From Thermoproteota archaeon (lineage in GTDB: Archaea > Thermoproteota > Korarchaeia > Korarchaeales > Korarchaeaceae), in assembly GCA_011042755.1 (NCBI GenBank), contig DRBY01000074.1, forward strand, positions 1-7,321: a stretch of 7,321 nucleotides of DNA. The letters run 5' to 3'. A program made the translations under genes and the position numbers. Shown one piece after another: positions 5,837 through 7,321 of this stretch (position 1 is its first letter; each line of letters begins with the position of its first letter). The notes under the pieces are model-generated. The model ran no database searches, was not told where the DNA came from, and worked only from the letters and a program-made list of their open reading frames with translations.

Positions 5837-6814
5837 GTGAGACCTCTGTGTGATCGCTGCGGCCGGAGAGAAGCCATCCATACGCTCAGGGCTTCCGGAG
5901 AGAATCTCTGCGGGAACTGTCTTCTCCAGGAGATTAGACTGAAGGTCTACTCAGTACTCGACAGGGTTCTAGAAGAGGGGGATAGGGTTGCTGTGGCGCT
6001 CTCCGGCGGGAAAGATAGCTCACTGACTCTTTACATGCTGAAGGAGTACGGAGAGCACGCAAGACTGAACTTCGAACTGGCTGCAATAACGGTGGATGAG
6101 GGAACCCCCTATCGAAGGACTGCGATAGAGAAAGCGTCAGAACTCACGAAGTTGCTTGGAGTGAATCACAGAATAGTGGCTATGCGGGACTATCACGGCA
6201 TTAGCGTCTCTGAGATCAGATCTAAGCTCCCTGCTCGCTGGAGGAGGTCTGCTTGTACCTACTGCGGGGTGCTTCGCAGGTGGATAATCAACTCCGTGGC
6301 TAGAGAGATGGGAGCTACCAAGGTGGCGACAGGCCACAATCTGGACGATGTCCTCCAGACTCACATAATGAACCTCGCCAGGGGCGACGTCCCGGCCATG
6401 GCTAGGTCTGGCCAGGGGGTTAGGTCCCCCTCTCCAAAGATGGTGCCGAGGATCAAGCCGCTGGCCCTGATCAGGGAGCGCGACGCGGCGGCGCTAACCC
6501 TCTACTTGGGTATTCCTGCTCACTTTGGAAAGTGTCCCCTCACTACAGGGATGAGGGTTGGGGTTAGGAGGGCTCTAGACGAGCTGGAATTGGCGCTGCC
6601 CGGCATCAAGGAAGACTTGGCTAACGGTATCGAGTCTGTAATATCGAGGGTTAGGTCCTCTGGGGGCGTGAGTGTAGAGCTGAGAGAGTGTAAGCTCTGT
6701 GGGGAGCCCACAACTGGAGAGATTTGTAAGGCGTGCCAGATGAAGCTAGAGCTAGAGCCAATCGTTCAGCGAACTCTTCTCTTCGGCTCCACGTCAAGTG
6801 AGGGCTCAAGTTAA
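5837..6814 (+). CDS. NcsA/TtuA-family tRNA 2-thiolation enzyme
   Basis: PP-loop ATPase that adenylates a tRNA uridine and replaces its 2-oxygen with sulfur, at position 34 (NcsA/Ncs6) or 54 (TtuA). All family elements are present in 325 residues: zinc pair 1 (C5, C8, C25, C28); PP-loop SGGKDS at 56-61; the three [4Fe-4S] ligands C140, C143 (SACTYCGVLRR) and C233 (GKCPL); TGHNLDD at 165-171; and zinc pair 2 (C285, C288, C297, C300). CTYCGVLRR is closer to NcsA/Ncs6, while CKLCGEPTTGEICKAC also fits archaeal TtuA, so the target position is left open and no symbol is given. The final ~15 residues are Ser/Gly-rich. The start is GTG, with GGGTG at 5824-5828 eight bases upstream. It is three bases after the ThiS/MoaD-like gene, its likely partner. 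Confidence 0.93.
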   Translation: MRPLCDRCGRREAIHTLRASGENLCGNCLLQEIRLKVYSVLDRVLEEGDRVAVALSGGKDSSLTLYMLKEYGEHARLNFELAAITVDEGTPYRRTAIEKASELTKLLGVNHRIVAMRDYHGISVSEIRSKLPARWRRSACTYCGVLRRWIINSVAREMGATKVATGHNLDDVLQTHIMNLARGDVPAMARSGQGVRSPSPKMVPRIKPLALIRERDAAALTLYLGIPAHFGKCPLTTGMRVGVRRALDELELALPGIKEDLANGIESVISRVRSSGGVSVELRECKLCGEPTTGEICKACQMKLELEPIVQRTLLFGSTSSEGSS

Positions 6815-6848
6815 TAGCCTTTGTAACACAACAGTCGAGAGGTAGGAG
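6811..6848 (+). promoter_or_regulatory. Possible promoter and ribosome site of the PAC2 gene
   Basis: The 37-bp gap after the tRNA thiolase has an AT-rich TTAATAG at 6811-6817 overlapping the stop codon, and a double ribosome-binding sequence, GAGGT at 6839-6843 and AGGAG at 6844-6848, before the ATG at 6852. If TTAATAG acts as a TATA box, transcription would start near 6840 and include part of the ribosome site. The ribosome site is convincing; the TATA call is weak. Confidence 0.4.
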
Positions 6849-6851
6849 TAA

Positions 6852-7321
6852 ATGGGCTGGCTTAGGCTCGTCGAATCTGGCAGGCCCGAGGGACCCTATG
6901 GAGTAGCCATAGCAGGTTACCCAGGAGTAGCAAACGTCGGAGCAGGCGTGGTGTCCTACCTATCCGAGGAGCTGGGATCAAAGCTCCTAGCGAGAGTGTA
7001 TTCCGAGTACCTCTTTCTCCCAGGAAATGTTGCTGGCATATCCGTCTCCGAGTCGGGAGGATTCGAGCTACCCTCCGTCCAAATTTCTGAGACAGAGAGA
7101 GAGATAGGAGGACTGGGCCGCATGCTGCTGATCTCGAGCCAAGTTCAGCCCGTTCCTTGGGGCCAGCTAGAAGTCGCCAGCGAGGTAATCAAGTATGTGA
7201 CCTCTCTCGGTGTGGAAAGGCTGATTGTGATCGCAGGGTACGCAGATCCGGAGCTGATCGGTAAGGTCTTGACTTTCGGGAGCGACAAAGACATGCTCGA
7301 GCGCTTCCTCAAGTGCGGCGC
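6852..7321 (+). CDS. PAC2-family protein (partial, 3' end outside window)
   Basis: The first 156 codons of an open frame with no stop before the window edge. The sequence fits the PAC2 family, archaeal relatives of eukaryotic proteasome-assembly chaperones. Seen: AGYPGVANVG at 21-30 followed by an amphipathic helix (VVSYLSEELG at 33-42), the strand MLLISSQVQP at 91-100 (the G/S-xQP block of the family), then helix EVASEVIKYVTSLGV at 107-121 and strand RLIVIAGY at 123-130. No signal peptide or membrane segment is seen, so it is probably cytoplasmic. The role of archaeal PAC2 proteins is poorly settled, and no proteasome gene is in the window. The ATG has GAGGT eight bases upstream. It follows the tRNA thiolase by 37 bp on the same strand and may be co-transcribed or have its own promoter. 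Confidence 0.85.
   Translation, partial: MGWLRLVESGRPEGPYGVAIAGYPGVANVGAGVVSYLSEELGSKLLARVYSEYLFLPGNVAGISVSESGGFELPSVQISETEREIGGLGRMLLISSQVQPVPWGQLEVASEVIKYVTSLGVERLIVIAGYADPELIGKVLTFGSDKDMLERFLKCG

Noticed and set aside
5837..6814. Naming the PP-loop enzyme specifically TtuA or specifically Ncs6/NcsA
   Set aside because: Cluster and zinc ligands are shared by both, and motifs point both ways; the target tRNA position cannot be read from this sequence.
1..7321. Mobile element, CRISPR array, toxin-antitoxin pair or phage-defence island
   Set aside because: No repeats, transposase, integrase or cas-like genes were seen; all nine genes belong to cellular housekeeping or repair families with similar codon use.

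Overview
The window is archaeal DNA, very probably from a thermophilic archaeon. The evidence is the gene set: RadA recombinase, an Ogg2-type 8-oxoguanine glycosylase, a Thermococcus-type glyoxylate reductase, archaeal MtnA, a DUF434 protein, a PP-loop tRNA thiolase with two zinc-finger pairs, and a PAC2 protein. Coding is dense. Arginine is written mostly as AGG/AGA and isoleucine often as ATA, which is common in hyperthermophilic archaea. Phylum cannot be fixed from this window.

Layout. (1) Positions 9-1718, plus strand: a DUF434/DUF5616 protein, then mtnA (methionine salvage) 27 bp downstream. (2) Positions 4528-1720, minus strand: an apparent three-gene operon read leftward, made of ogg (Ogg2 glycosylase/AP lyase), gyaR (glyoxylate/hydroxyacid reductase) and a fusion of a DUF123 GIY-YIG domain to a HAD phosphatase. 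The fusion gene ends one base from the mtnA stop codon, tail to tail. (3) From 4585 to the right edge, plus strand: radA, a 69-residue ThiS/MoaD-like beta-grasp protein, an NcsA/TtuA-family tRNA thiolase, and the first 156 codons of a PAC2-family gene that runs off the window. No rRNA, tRNA, CRISPR array, mobile element or non-coding stretch longer than 60 bp was seen.

Control. ogg and radA are divergent. Their best start codons (4528 minus, 4585 plus) lie almost exactly equidistant from a single 9-bp all-A/T block at 4553-4561. This looks like one TATA element serving two leaderless or near-leaderless transcripts. Most downstream genes instead have Shine-Dalgarno sequences. A 16-bp perfect palindrome followed by a pyrimidine/T tract lies between gyaR and the fusion gene and may reduce expression of the latter.

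Main hypothesis. The minus-strand operon joins an oxidised-guanine glycosylase, a nuclease-like domain fused to a phosphoglycolate-phosphatase-like HAD enzyme, and a glyoxylate reductase, and it shares a promoter with the recombinase radA. This could be a route linking oxidative DNA repair to disposal of the phosphoglycolate released from damaged DNA ends. The gene content and order are seen; the pathway is inference. Other points of interest are a non-lysine C-terminus on Ogg2, a ubiquitin-like carrier without a diglycine tail beside a tRNA thiolase, and an altered polymerisation motif in RadA.
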